Assembly: GCF_017744675.1 (NCBI RefSeq)
Contig: NZ_JAGIAV010000001.1
Location: 866,151 to 930,150, forward strand
Reading direction: 5' to 3'
DNA from: Flavobacterium sp.
GTDB taxonomy: Bacteria; Bacteroidota; Bacteroidia; Flavobacteriales; Flavobacteriaceae
DNA: 64,000 nucleotides
Part shown: piece by piece, positions 50,305 through 59,103 of the stretch
How positions within the stretch are numbered: position 1 is the stretch's first letter
Layout of the letters: every line of letters starts with the position of its first letter
Position numbers and translations under genes: made by a program
The notes under the pieces: generated by a model
Told to the model about the DNA's origin: nothing
Database searches by the model: none
Seen by the model: only the letters and a program-made list of their open reading frames with translations

Positions 50305-50460
50305 TTAACCGCAAAGAGCGCAAAGGTATACGCAAAGGTCGCTAAGCTTTTTTAAGTAAGAATTATAAAAAGTTCGCAAAGTTTTCTAGATAAAGCTTAG
50401 CGAACTTTGCGTTTATGAGCGTAACAGTAGAAAAATCCTTGCGTGCTTTGCGGTTAAAAA
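50305..50460. repeat. Facing 'aaccgcaaagagcgcaaag' repeats after the dipeptidase gene
   Basis: 'ttaaccgcaaagagcgcaaa' (50307-50326) and 'cgcaaaggtcgctaagctt' face 'aagcttagcgaactttgcg' (50394-50413) and 'tgcgtgctttgcggttaaa' (50441-50459). The layout is a two-level inverted repeat of the class also seen at 37.4-37.85 and 24.2 kb. No gene is present. Confidence 0.7.
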
Positions 50461-50493
50461 ATAATCGCAGGAAATAAAAAAATAAGAAAAAAC

Positions 50494-50523
50494 TTGTTCG
50501 TTTGAAATTTAATTCTACATTTG
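50494..50523 (+). promoter_or_regulatory. Promoter of the BlaI/M56 operon
   Basis: TTG (50494-50496), 19 bases and TACATTTG (50516-50523), a full match to the Bacteroidetes -33/-7 consensus. The -7 box lies inside the first BlaI-type operator, and the first ATG is at 50552, so the leader is only about 20 bases. Confidence 0.7.
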
Positions 50524-50547
50524 TAGAAACAAATCTATAATTGTAGA
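50514..50547. promoter_or_regulatory. Two BlaI/MecI-type operators
   Basis: TCTACATTTGTAGA (50514-50527) is a perfect 6+2+6 dyad with the BlaI/MecI core TACA-N2-TGTA. TCTATAATTGTAGA (50534-50547) is the same with one mismatch. Centres are 20 bases apart, two helical turns. They cover the -7 box and the probable transcription start, a classic repressor position. The operon's own third gene encodes a BlaI-type repressor. Confidence 0.75.
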
Positions 50548-50551
50548 GCAA

Positions 50552-50980
50552 ATGAGTTTGAAGAACCTTTTTTTAGTATTGTTTTGGGGATTACTGCTTT
50601 TGGGCTGTAAAAGCAAACCGATTAATCAGAAGATTGACAAGAAAAAAGAAGGGGTTTGGATGGACAGTTATGCACAGGATGGCACTACCTATAAATCGTA
50701 TGAATATTATAAAAGTGATCTTCCTGTAAAAAAGTGGAAAACGTACATTAATGGCAAAATCTACAAAACAGAGAAATACAAAAACGGAATTTGTGTTGTA
50801 AAGAGTTACTACGAAAACGGAAAATTAGAATCGAAAGGGAAAACAAAATTCGAAACCAATTCGGTTGAGTCGCATTGGTTTTATTTTGGAGAATGGAAAT
50901 TTTATTCAGACAACGGGAAATTGAAAAACATCAAAAATTACGATAAAGGAGAATTAGTCTCAGAACATACTATTAAATAA
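50552..50980 (+). CDS. YwqK/MORN-like lipoprotein, first gene of the BlaI operon
   Basis: 142 residues. The lipobox LLLLGC gives lipidated Cys18 or so, followed by a Lys-rich segment. The rest is built of repeating aromatic-Gly-Lys units (KKEGVWMDSY, YENGKLESKGK, YSDNGKLKNIKNYDKGELVSE), the MORN-variant pattern of the 'YwqK family antitoxin' group. That family name comes from a Bacillus toxin-antitoxin pair, and no toxin is evident here. As a BlaI-controlled lipoprotein it may serve envelope defence. It begins 4 bases after the second operator. Confidence 0.8.
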   Translation: MSLKNLFLVLFWGLLLLGCKSKPINQKIDKKKEGVWMDSYAQDGTTYKSYEYYKSDLPVKKWKTYINGKIYKTEKYKNGICVVKSYYENGKLESKGKTKFETNSVESHWFYFGEWKFYSDNGKLKNIKNYDKGELVSEHTIK

Positions 50981-50998
50981 TACTACTAACTTTAATTT

Positions 50999-51961
50999 AT
51001 GAAAAAATTACTTGCTTACTTTTTTGTAGTAACCAATTTCGCTTTCGCGGAAGCGCAAACCTATAAAGAATGGGTTCACAAAGCAGATTCTTGCTATACG
51101 GCAGAAAACTATAAATTGTCTGTTGCTTATTATACTAAGGCTTTTAAAATAGAACAGAAATCATATTCAGACTTCTATAATGCGGGCTGTTCCGCGTCTA
51201 AGGCAGAAGAAAATAAAAAAGCTTTTAAATGGTTGAATCTATCTATTGATAAAGGATATGAAAACATGGCGCATATTCAAATTGATCAGGATTTAAAACG
51301 TCTGCATTCAGAAAAAGAATGGAAAAAGACAATAGATAAATTGCAGAAGAAATTGGATATTATTGGGGCAAATTACGATAAGGCGCTAGAAAAAGAACTT
51401 GCATTGATTTATGCCGAAGACCAAGAAATTCGCGGTGAATTTATGAATATTTATAAAACTTCAAATCCTGATAAGAAAAAATTGGACAGCATAGGTAAAA
51501 TTATGGGAACGAAAGACAGTATTAACCTCATTAAGGTGATGAAAATACTGGATGAAAGAGGCTGGTTAGGAAAAAATGTAGTAGGTTCTCAGGGAAATAA
51601 AACTTTGTTTTTGGTTATTCAGCATGCCGATTTAAAATACCAGCAAAAATATTTACCGATGATGAGAGAAGCGGTTGTAAACGGCAATGCAGATCCAGGA
51701 AATTTGGCATATTTAGAAGATCGAGTTGCTTTAAGAGAAGGGAAAAAACAGATTTATGGCAGTCAGAGTTCAAAGAATAAAAAGACGAATAAAATTTGCA
51801 TAGCGCCAATGATAGATCCAGATAATGTGGATAAAAGGCGCGCAGAAGTCGGACTTGGCACAATGGCTGAATATGCAGCAAAATTGAATATTGAATGGAA
51901 TTTGGAGGCCTATAAAAAAGAATTGGCTGAATCAGAAAAACTTGAAAACAGTAAAAAATGA
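50999..51961 (+). CDS. Secreted TPR plus DUF6624-like protein
   Basis: 320 residues with a signal peptide (ending near Ala-Glu-Ala-Gln, residue 20). Helical repeats with NYKLSVAYYTKAFKIE and FYNAGCSASKAEENKKAFKW (about 38-85) look like TPR units. The C-terminal half has FLVIQHADLKYQQKYLPMMR and LAYLEDRVALREGKKQIYGS, the conserved core of DUF6624 proteins. Function is unknown. Its last codons overlap the BlaI gene start (ATGA), so it is part of the same transcript as the sensor-protease genes. Confidence 0.8.
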   Translation: MKKLLAYFFVVTNFAFAEAQTYKEWVHKADSCYTAENYKLSVAYYTKAFKIEQKSYSDFYNAGCSASKAEENKKAFKWLNLSIDKGYENMAHIQIDQDLKRLHSEKEWKKTIDKLQKKLDIIGANYDKALEKELALIYAEDQEIRGEFMNIYKTSNPDKKKLDSIGKIMGTKDSINLIKVMKILDERGWLGKNVVGSQGNKTLFLVIQHADLKYQQKYLPMMREAVVNGNADPGNLAYLEDRVALREGKKQIYGSQSSKNKKTNKICIAPMIDPDNVDKRRAEVGLGTMAEYAAKLNIEWNLEAYKKELAESEKLENSKK

Positions 51962-52332
51962 CACAATTATCAAACGCAGAAGAACAATTGATGGAGCATT
52001 TATGGAAGCTTGAAAAGGCTTTTATGAAAGATTTGCTCGAAGCGTATTCGGAACCAAAACCGGCAACGACAACGGTTGCTACGCTCTTAAAACGAATGAT
52101 TGACAAAAAGTTTGTGGCATACAACGAGTTTGGAAATTCGAGAGAATATTATCCTTTGGTGAAAAAAACAGATTATTTTTCTAAACACGTAAAAGGACTC
52201 ATTAGCAATTTCTTTAATAATTCGGCATCGCAATTTGCTTCATTCTTTACGACCGAAACCAATTTGAGTGCTTCCGAATTGGAAGATCTTAAAAAAATAA
52301 TCGATTCAGAAATTCAAAAAAAGAAAAAATGA
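51958..52332 (+). CDS. BlaI/MecI/CopY-family repressor
   Basis: 124 residues. An N-terminal winged helix includes LSNAEEQLMEHLWKLEKAFM (about 3-22) and TTTVATLLKRMIDKKFVAYN, the recognition helix region of BlaI/MecI. The C-terminal dimerisation helix follows. In the known systems the repressor is cut when a BlaR1-type protease is activated. It overlaps both neighbours by 4 bases, and two matching operators lie upstream of the operon. Autoregulation is therefore very likely. Confidence 0.95.
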   Translation: MTQLSNAEEQLMEHLWKLEKAFMKDLLEAYSEPKPATTTVATLLKRMIDKKFVAYNEFGNSREYYPLVKKTDYFSKHVKGLISNFFNNSASQFASFFTTETNLSASELEDLKKIIDSEIQKKKK

Positions 52333-53552
52333 TAACCTATCTTTTAAAATCAGGAATACTGCTTTTTGTTTTTTATGCAGTCTATAAATTATTGTTGGAA
52401 AACGAAAAAATGTTTCGTTTTAATCGTGCGTACCTTATCGGAACTTTGATTTTTAGTTTTGTAATTCCGTTGCAATTGTTTTCGATAAAAACCATGTTTG
52501 AAACGGGAATAAACACTATTCAGTTGGAAGAAATCGTGATTCGAACCGGTCGTGCTCCTTTGAATGAAAGCGACATTATGCAAAATATTTTCTATTTTTT
52601 AATTCGCATTTATGTTTTTGTTTTATTAGTTCTGGGGTTTCGTTTTATTTTAAACATAATTTCATTTTTCTTGAAATTAAAAAGAAAAGAAACCCGTTTA
52701 ATAAATGGCGTAAAGGTTGTTTTAATTGATGAAGCGGTTTTGCCTCATTCTTTCTGGAATGCCATTTTTGTGAACAAAGCAGAGTTTGAGATGGGTAAAA
52801 TTCCATCAGAATTAATCGCGCATGAAAAAGCCCATTTAGAACAAAAACATACGCTGGATATTCTTTTTGTTGAAGCGCTAAGAATTGTGTTTTGGATCAA
52901 TCCTATTTTGCCTTATTTTATAAAAGCAATTAAGCTCAATCACGAATTTTTAGCCGATGAGGCTGTAAATAAACAATTTGGAGAAGTAAGCAATTACCAG
53001 AATCTACTTCTGGAATTTGCTTCAAAAAAACAAACTGTTCCGTTGGCAAGCAATATCAATTATCAAATAACCAAAAAACGTTTACTTATGATGACTAAAC
53101 AAGAGTCTGTTGCAAAAGCTGGATTCAAAGTATTGACAGTTGTTGCCGTTTGTATCGTGTTATTATTTGCTTTCAGTTCTGAAGCTGTAGCCCAGAAAGC
53201 TAATCTAATGAATGATAAGGTGTATAAAGCTGGTGATTCAGAAATCAAACAGCCTGAATTTCCAGGTGGAGTGATGGAGTTTTACAAATTTGTAGGCCAG
53301 CGCTTTAAAATTCCGGCAGAGGCCTCAAAAAATCATGTCGATACCAAAATATACATGCAGTTTATGGTCGAAAAAGACGGAAGTTTATCTGAAATTACAA
53401 TTGTAAAAGATGCAGGATACGGACTAGGAGAAGAAGCAATTCGTGTTTTAAAACTTTCTCCAAACTGGATTCCAGGAAGCGAAAACGGAAAACCGGTTAG
53501 AGTACTGTATTCTTTGCCAATTACTATTCAAAGTAGCAAAGATGCAAAGTAG
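52329..53552 (+). CDS. M56 (BlaR1-like) membrane metallopeptidase with TonB C-terminal-like domain
   Basis: 407 residues. TM segments lie at about 1-20, 33-52, 88-115 and 262-280. The cytoplasmic zinc protease motif is ELIAHEKAHLEQ (His165, His169) with a downstream Glu in HEFLADEAV. After the last TM the extracytoplasmic part is not a penicillin-binding sensor but a TonB_C-like domain (about 305-400) with FPGGVMEFYKFV, VEKDGSLSEITIVKDAGYG and LKLSPNWIPG. It probably cleaves the adjacent BlaI repressor on sensing an envelope signal. The sensor swap means the signal need not be a beta-lactam. Confidence 0.93.
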   Translation: MITYLLKSGILLFVFYAVYKLLLENEKMFRFNRAYLIGTLIFSFVIPLQLFSIKTMFETGINTIQLEEIVIRTGRAPLNESDIMQNIFYFLIRIYVFVLLVLGFRFILNIISFFLKLKRKETRLINGVKVVLIDEAVLPHSFWNAIFVNKAEFEMGKIPSELIAHEKAHLEQKHTLDILFVEALRIVFWINPILPYFIKAIKLNHEFLADEAVNKQFGEVSNYQNLLLEFASKKQTVPLASNINYQITKKRLLMMTKQESVAKAGFKVLTVVAVCIVLLFAFSSEAVAQKANLMNDKVYKAGDSEIKQPEFPGGVMEFYKFVGQRFKIPAEASKNHVDTKIYMQFMVEKDGSLSEITIVKDAGYGLGEEAIRVLKLSPNWIPGSENGKPVRVLYSLPITIQSSKDAK

Positions 53553-53882
53553 GAAAGTGACAAAGAGACAAAGTGATAGAGAGACAAAGGTTTCCTAATT
53601 GCCTCCAGCTTTAGCTGGAGGTTTTTTATATGATTTAATTGGCTTTAGCCGAATATTTCAGAAATAAGAAAATTTGGCTAAAGCCTTTTTACTTTATAAT
53701 CTAAAACCTCCAGCTAAAGCTGGAGGCAAATTAATTTTATTGAAAAGTAAAAAACTTTGTCACTCTGTTACTTTGCCCCTCTGTCCCTTAAAAGAAAAAA
53801 TCCGCTTCTGATGGAGGGAAGCGGATAAAATCAAAAAACTAATTAAAAAAAAATTCTAAAAAATAAACAATGCAGACCCAGA
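53553..53882. repeat. Three-level nested inverted repeat after the M56 gene
   Basis: No gene. The outer level has 'aaagtgacaaagagacaaag' (53552-53572) facing 'ctttgtcactctgttacttt' (about 53754-53773). The middle level has 'cctccagctttagctggagg' (53602-53621, followed by a T-run) facing its complement 'cctccagctaaagctggagg' (about 53707-53726). The inner level has 'ttggctttagccgaat' facing 'atttggctaaagcc'. A further hairpin 'atccgcttc' / 'gaagcggat' lies at 53800-53827. The first hairpin with T-run probably ends the BlaI operon. Confidence 0.8.
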
Positions 53883-55247
53883 CTAAAATAAGTCTGGATT
53901 GTAACCAAAATAAGGTACTTTTTGTTCGTTAAAAATAACCCCATATTCTTCTAACTCTTTCAGGATTGGTTCGTACACTTCTTTTTTAATAGGAAGCTGA
54001 ACGCCTGGAGTTGTAATTTTCCCGTTTAAAATCAATAATGTAGCGATCGCAACAGGAAGTCCGACTGTTTTGGCCATTGCCGTATAAGTTTGGTCATCGC
54101 CAATGCAAACCATTTTAGAATCGATTTGTTTTTTCTCGCCGTTTAGTTCGTAACCAAACTTATGATACATCACAATCATATCTTTATCATCTGGCTCTAA
54201 GGCCCAGCTTTCAGATAATATTTTTTCTAAAATTTGCGCTGGAGTAGCGTTTGGAAGATTTACCATTTTGTGTGGGTTAAACAAATCCAGTTCCAGAAGC
54301 TTATCCCACATAATATCGTCCTGATCGATTTTTAAAATCAATCTTGTTTTAATCTCTACAGAATCTGTTGGATGATAAGGAAGGAAAGAGTTGATAAACT
54401 GACGATAACTCATATTTTCTGACCCCTCTAAAATATAACTATCATCAGTCATTCCGAGCTGTACAAACATGTTCCAAGCTCTCGAAAAGCCAACTCTTCT
54501 AATTGTTCCTCTATATAAAGTAAGAATGTTATCTAAACCATAAACCGAACGGTATTTAAGAGAATCGCGATTTGAATAGGCTTCAAATTTTCCGTAGCCT
54601 TCCACTTCTAGAAATTCGGTTCTGCGAAACAAAGCGCTGTACGGTATATATTTATAGGTGCCTTCTTGAATAAACTTGGCAGCGCCACCTTGTCCAGCCA
54701 AAACCACATTTCTTGGCGCCCAAGTGAATTTATAATTCCATAAATTATTATCAGATTCTGGAGCTACGAGTCCGCCGCAAAATGATTCAAACAAAAGCAT
54801 CTTGCCTCCTTTAGATCTAATTTCGTCAATAACTTTCATGGCACTCATGTGGTCGATTCCTGGATCGAGACCAATTTCGTTCATAAAAATCAAATTGTTT
54901 TTGATGGCCTCTTCGTTTAAAGCTTGCATAGCATCACTAATATAAGATGCTGTAACAAGATTCTTTTTAAACTCCAAACAGTCTTTGGCGATTTCGATAT
55001 GCAAATGCGCAGGCAGCATTGAAATTACTGTCGAAGCATTTGCGATAGCTTTTCTTCTTTCGTCGGCATTAAAAATATCTAAGGCAAGTGGAGTGGCATT
55101 TGGATGATTCTGCGTCTTTGCTTTTGCAAGATCCAATGAAAGGTCAGCTACTGTTAAGTGTAGTTTTTCTTCATTAGATTTCGATAATAAATATCGAATT
55201 AAAGATGATGCAGATCTTCCTGCTCCAAATATTAAAATGTTTCTCAT
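53883..55247 (-). CDS. Saccharopine dehydrogenase family protein
   Basis: 454 residues. The N-terminal Rossmann motif is ILIFGAGRSASSLIRYLL (about 4-21). The long C-terminal domain contains NEIGLDPGIDHMSAMKVID (about 121-139) and ESFCGGLVAPESDNNLWNYKFTWAPRNVV, characteristic of saccharopine dehydrogenase (glutamate-forming) enzymes of lysine degradation. The fold and these blocks are clear; the exact reaction, saccharopine to glutamate plus aminoadipate semialdehyde, is family inference. Single gene on the minus strand with an AT-rich spacer in front. Confidence 0.93.
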   Translation of the reverse strand: MRNILIFGAGRSASSLIRYLLSKSNEEKLHLTVADLSLDLAKAKTQNHPNATPLALDIFNADERRKAIANASTVISMLPAHLHIEIAKDCLEFKKNLVTASYISDAMQALNEEAIKNNLIFMNEIGLDPGIDHMSAMKVIDEIRSKGGKMLLFESFCGGLVAPESDNNLWNYKFTWAPRNVVLAGQGGAAKFIQEGTYKYIPYSALFRRTEFLEVEGYGKFEAYSNRDSLKYRSVYGLDNILTLYRGTIRRVGFSRAWNMFVQLGMTDDSYILEGSENMSYRQFINSFLPYHPTDSVEIKTRLILKIDQDDIMWDKLLELDLFNPHKMVNLPNATPAQILEKILSESWALEPDDKDMIVMYHKFGYELNGEKKQIDSKMVCIGDDQTYTAMAKTVGLPVAIATLLILNGKITTPGVQLPIKKEVYEPILKELEEYGVIFNEQKVPYFGYNPDLF

Positions 55248-55433
55248 GTCTCAAATATTTAACACAAATATATTTAATTGTTATAAATATAACAATTAAA
55301 ATTAAATTAAATTGAATTATTTTTTTCGCAAAACCCAAAAAAGAATTTGATTTAGTTCTAAATAATCCCAAAAAAAAGGCGGTTTTTTGGTTCGTTTGAA
55401 GTATTTTTGTTTTAAATTTCAAAAGAAATAATT

Positions 55434-55820
55434 ATGAAAAGAAGAATCGTTCTAACGGGAGCTTTTATTGGTATGTTAGCTATTATTTTGGGCGCTTTTG
55501 GTGCTCATTTATTGAAAAAATATCTTTCGGTTGATCAGTTAAATACTTTTGAAGTTGGTGTTCGCTACCAAATGTATCATGCTCTATTTCTTCTATTTTT
55601 ATCTACACAAAAAGACATTGCCGAAAAAACCTTAAAAACAATCTATAATTTGGTTGTTGCAGGTGTTCTTCTTTTTAGCGGTTCGATCTATTTATTGGCT
55701 ACAAAAGACTATACTCTTTTTGAGTCTAAAATTATCATATTCGCAACTCCATTGGGTGGTTTCTTATTAATTATTGCCTGGGCGCTATTATTCTTTACGA
55801 TATTGAAGAGAAAATCATAA
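55434..55820 (+). CDS. DUF423 small membrane protein
   Basis: 128 residues with four membrane segments. The N-terminal block GAFIGMLAIILGAFGAHLLK (about 9-28) followed by FEVGVRYQMYHALFLL is the hallmark of the DUF423 (YgdD/SpoIISA-unrelated) family. Function unknown. It diverges from the saccharopine dehydrogenase gene and precedes pckA after a 301-base spacer. Confidence 0.93.
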   Translation: MKRRIVLTGAFIGMLAIILGAFGAHLLKKYLSVDQLNTFEVGVRYQMYHALFLLFLSTQKDIAEKTLKTIYNLVVAGVLLFSGSIYLLATKDYTLFESKIIIFATPLGGFLLIIAWALLFFTILKRKS

Positions 55821-56121
55821 AATCTCGAAAAAAAAATTCTGTCTAAGAATTAATCTTTAATTTTGTCACATAAATAACATATGATCTTATTTGTGTGACT
55901 TTTTTGTATTTTCTATTGTTAAACAAAAATAATATAACAAAATCACGCATTAGGTTGTAATTAAACAAATTAGAAGCGATTATTTTTTTCTTTTTGTAAT
56001 TTTTAAAGTGAAATTTCTCTTTTTTCGCATAAGTTAGAGTGAAATTTAAGTATTTTAAAAGAAATAAAAATTAATCTGTAATTTTGCTTTAAATAAAAAA
56101 TCACACACAACTTAAAAATTT
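55821..56121 (+). promoter_or_regulatory. Upstream region of pckA
   Basis: 301 bases without a gene, extremely AT-rich. TAATTTTG (56079-56086) fits the -7 consensus, 35 bases before the ATG, but no good -33 box is visible. The repeated 'agtgaaattt' (56006-56015 and 56038-56047) might be a regulator site. Nothing else stands out. Confidence 0.4.
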
Positions 56122-57726
56122 ATGGGCACTAATACAGTTTTCGCGCAATCGATTTCGTTAAAAGAGTTAGGAATTGAAAATGCAAAAGTTCGTTATCAAC
56201 TATCTGCAGATGAATTACATGCGATTACTTTGCAGTCAGGACAAGGTGTTGAGAATTCTACCGGAGCGTTGGCAATTAATACAGGTGAATTTACAGGTCG
56301 TTCTCCACAAGATCGTTTTATCGTAAAAGACGATATAACTAAAGATCAAGTTTGGTGGGGAAATGTAAATATTCCGTTTGAGCCTCAAGCTTTTGAAAAG
56401 CTTTATAATAAAGTAACAGCATTTTTATCAGACAAGGAAGTTTTTGTTCGCGATTCTTATGTGTGTTCAGATCCAAATTATAGATTAAATGTTCGTGTTG
56501 TAACAGAAACAGCTTGGTCAAACTTGTTCTGCTACAATATGTTCTTGCGTCCAGAAGATTCAGAACTGGCTAATTTTACTCCAGAATGGACAGTAGTTTG
56601 TGCTCCAAGTTTTATGGCAGATCCTGCTGTAGACGGAACAAGACAATCTAATTTTGCTATTTTAGATTTTACTAAAAAAATCGCTTTAATTGGAGGAACG
56701 GGTTATACGGGAGAAATGAAAAAAGGAATTTTTTCTGCTCTAAACTTTATTCTTCCAGTTTTCAAAAATACACTTCCAATGCACTGTAGCGCCAATGTTG
56801 GTGAAGCAGGAGATACGGCAATTTTCTTCGGATTATCTGGAACAGGAAAAACAACTTTATCTGCAGATCCAGAACGTAAATTAATCGGAGACGATGAGCA
56901 CGGATGGACAAATGAAAACACAGTTTTCAACTTCGAAGGCGGATGCTACGCTAAAGTAATTAACCTAACAGAAGAAAATGAACCAGACATTTTTAGAGCA
57001 ATCAAAAAAGGAGCGCTTTTAGAAAATGTGGTTTTTAAAGCTGGAACAAACGAAGTAGATTTTGATGATATTTCGATCACTCAGAATACTCGTGTAAGTT
57101 ACCCAATTACACATATCGATAATGTACAACCAGGTTTGATTGGACATAATCCTAAAAATATATTTTTCTTAACGGCCGATTCTTTTGGAATCCTGCCTCC
57201 AATTTCAAAATTAACTCCAGGTCAGGCAGCGTACCACTTTATTTCTGGATATACAGCAAAAGTTGCTGGTACAGAAGCTGGTGTAACAGAGCCTCAACCT
57301 AATTTCTCTGCTTGTTTTGGTGCTCCGTTTATGCCTTTACATCCAACGCGTTATGCTGAAATGTTGAGCAAAAAAATGAAAGATGCTGGAGTAACAGTTT
57401 GGTTAATCAACACAGGATGGACTGGCGGAGCGTACGGAACAGGAAGCCGTATGAAACTGAAATATACTCGCGCTATGATTACAGCTGCATTAAAAGGAGA
57501 ACTAGATAATGTAGAATTTGTAGATCACAAAGTATTTGGAATTGCACAGCCAGAATCTTGTCCAAATGTTCCAAACGAAATTTTAAATCCTAGAAACACT
57601 TGGGAAGACAAAGATTTATACGATAAAAAAGCGTTAGAATTGGCTCATAAATTCAAAGCTAATTTTGCGAAATTCGAAGAGTTTGCTAATGCTGAAATCT
57701 TAGCAGGAGCGCCGATTACAGAATAA
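56122..57726 (+). CDS. pckA: Phosphoenolpyruvate carboxykinase (ATP)
   Basis: 534 residues, the expected length. It converts oxaloacetate and ATP to phosphoenolpyruvate, the entry step of gluconeogenesis, in the cytoplasm. Visible motifs are GRSPQDRFIVKDD (substrate Arg), MHCSANVGE, the kinase loop GLSGTGKTTLSADP (about 251-264), the metal site LIGDDEHGW, and the LINTGWTGGAYGTGSRMKL block. Single gene with a strong terminator. Expression is likely carbon-regulated, but no operator can be named. Confidence 0.98.
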   Translation: MGTNTVFAQSISLKELGIENAKVRYQLSADELHAITLQSGQGVENSTGALAINTGEFTGRSPQDRFIVKDDITKDQVWWGNVNIPFEPQAFEKLYNKVTAFLSDKEVFVRDSYVCSDPNYRLNVRVVTETAWSNLFCYNMFLRPEDSELANFTPEWTVVCAPSFMADPAVDGTRQSNFAILDFTKKIALIGGTGYTGEMKKGIFSALNFILPVFKNTLPMHCSANVGEAGDTAIFFGLSGTGKTTLSADPERKLIGDDEHGWTNENTVFNFEGGCYAKVINLTEENEPDIFRAIKKGALLENVVFKAGTNEVDFDDISITQNTRVSYPITHIDNVQPGLIGHNPKNIFFLTADSFGILPPISKLTPGQAAYHFISGYTAKVAGTEAGVTEPQPNFSACFGAPFMPLHPTRYAEMLSKKMKDAGVTVWLINTGWTGGAYGTGSRMKLKYTRAMITAALKGELDNVEFVDHKVFGIAQPESCPNVPNEILNPRNTWEDKDLYDKKALELAHKFKANFAKFEEFANAEILAGAPITE

Positions 57727-57746
57727 AAGGAATGAATTAATTCAAA

Positions 57747-57779
57747 TAAAAAAGCTGTTCAGAGATGAACAGCTTTTTT
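57747..57779 (+). terminator. Terminator after pckA
   Basis: The stem 'aaagctgttc' / 'gaacagcttt' with loop 'agagat', flanked by A-run and T-run, 20 bases past the stop codon. Confidence 0.88.
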
Positions 57780-57808
57780 GTTTTTTTGTGTTTGTCTGAT
57801 ACTGTTTG

Positions 57809-57878
57809 TTGTCCCTGAGCGAAGTCGAAGGGCGCTACAATTGGAAACTGGGCTTCGACTTCGCTCAGCCTGACAATG
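57809..57878. repeat. Inverted repeat 'gagcgaagtcgaag' between pckA and phytase genes
   Basis: The left arm 'ttgtccctgagcgaagtcga' (57809-57828) faces 'tcgacttcgctcagcctgac' (about 57855-57876). This stem is a type I have seen in Bacteroidetes spacers. A reading frame runs through it but has no features of a gene. Confidence 0.75.
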
Positions 57879-57967
57879 AATACTTTTTAAAGACATTGAA
57901 ACGCAGTTTTCAGCACAGTTTAAAGGAAAGTACTGAAAAACTGCAATTTCAAATCAACACTGAATCT

Positions 57968-59026
57968 TTATTTCTTCGCTTCGTCTATACGTTTTTGGAT
58001 TAAATCCCAAGCATAATAATGGAAAGTCATTCCGTTACTCATCGCTACGAAAAGTCCGTTTTTGTATTTTCCGCCAAGATTTACGCTAGTTGCATCTGCA
58101 CCATCACATTCAATTGTAGAAGTTGGAACTTCTGCCAATAAGGGATGTTTGTTTGGGTTTCCGTTGGCACCTTCTCTTGGATAAACCATAAAAGTATTGG
58201 CCTGTTGGTTTGATACTAAAAGATATCCTGTAGAATCTGTTTTTTTGTAGATTGCAATTCCTTCGTGATCTGCTTTAAAATCTTTTTGACCAAAGAAAGC
58301 CAATTCTTTATTATCGTTTAAAGCTGGATCTGCTTTGTATTTCCTAATTCCTGCCTGTTCGTCACAATAGTAGACAAAACCTAATTCGTTATCTACTGCA
58401 ATAGCTTCAATTTCTTTTTTACCGCTATACGCACCGAATTTGCGAACCACTTTTGCTGTTGCGAATTTTCCGTTTCCAGAAAGCTCATATTGCCATAAAT
58501 AACTTCCTGTCGGACCCGTTTTTCTTCCAACAATGGCAAAGATTTTTCCGTCAGATGGGCGAGTGTATAGAGAAACTCCCATTGGGTCGCGTTGCGTTTC
58601 TCCTTCAAAAACAGGAATTCCGCCATTATCAATTGGCTCTAAATCTGGCAAACTGAAAATTCTGATTTTATTTTCTTCACGTTCTGTTGTAACGGCTACA
58701 TCTACTTTTTTTCCGTCAATGATTAATCCGTAAGCGATATCAACATTGTTTGGACGTTTTAACGGAATTGATTTTTTAAGAATTTTTCCGTTCAAATCAA
58801 AAGCATACAAACCGCCATCTGTATCTTTATCTGTTCCAACAATTATGCTTTTTGAAGCATCTGTTGGATTGATCCAAATAGAAGGATCATCTGTATCGTG
58901 AGGCAAAGCTTCTGTGACTGCTGTTGGTTTTAAAGCATTTGGCAGAACTGGAGCTAAAGTATCTTTTTTGCATGCTATGAATAAAGCAGTTAAAAGTAAA
59001 AGAGCAACTAAAGATTTATTTTTCAT
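57968..59026 (-). CDS. Beta-propeller phytase lipoprotein
   Basis: 352 residues from the ATG at 59026 (Met-Lys-Asn-Lys); an ATG at 59032 adds two residues. The lipobox LLTALFIAC gives an anchored lipoprotein. Typical phytase blocks are present: HDTDDPSIWINP (about 43-54, Ca-binding), RPNNVDIAYG, ETQRDPMGVSLY, KKEIEAIAVDNELGFVYYCDE and KADHEGIAIYKK. The enzyme removes phosphate from inositol hexakisphosphate with calcium. It lies 72 bases downstream of a TonB-dependent receptor gene on the same strand, so the pair is probably a phytate/phosphate scavenging unit. Confidence 0.93.
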   Translation of the reverse strand: MKNKSLVALLLLTALFIACKKDTLAPVLPNALKPTAVTEALPHDTDDPSIWINPTDASKSIIVGTDKDTDGGLYAFDLNGKILKKSIPLKRPNNVDIAYGLIIDGKKVDVAVTTEREENKIRIFSLPDLEPIDNGGIPVFEGETQRDPMGVSLYTRPSDGKIFAIVGRKTGPTGSYLWQYELSGNGKFATAKVVRKFGAYSGKKEIEAIAVDNELGFVYYCDEQAGIRKYKADPALNDNKELAFFGQKDFKADHEGIAIYKKTDSTGYLLVSNQQANTFMVYPREGANGNPNKHPLLAEVPTSTIECDGADATSVNLGGKYKNGLFVAMSNGMTFHYYAWDLIQKRIDEAKK

Positions 59027-59103
59027 TATCATTATCTATTTTTTAATGCAATTAGACAGAGCAGTAAACGCTGTCTAATTTAAGAATTTTAAAAAAGCGC
59101 AGA

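Noticed and set aside
50363..50551. Minus-strand frame of about 62 residues before the BlaI operon
   Set aside because: It covers the facing repeats and the operator/promoter region; composition is that of the repeats.
50552..50980. Calling the YwqK-like lipoprotein an antitoxin of a toxin-antitoxin pair
   Set aside because: The family label only reflects MORN-like repeats; no toxin gene adjoins and the protein is a lipoprotein, so a cytoplasmic antitoxin role is unsupported.
57806..58003. Plus-strand frame of about 65 residues after pckA
   Set aside because: It reads through an inverted repeat and into the end of the phytase gene on the other strand.
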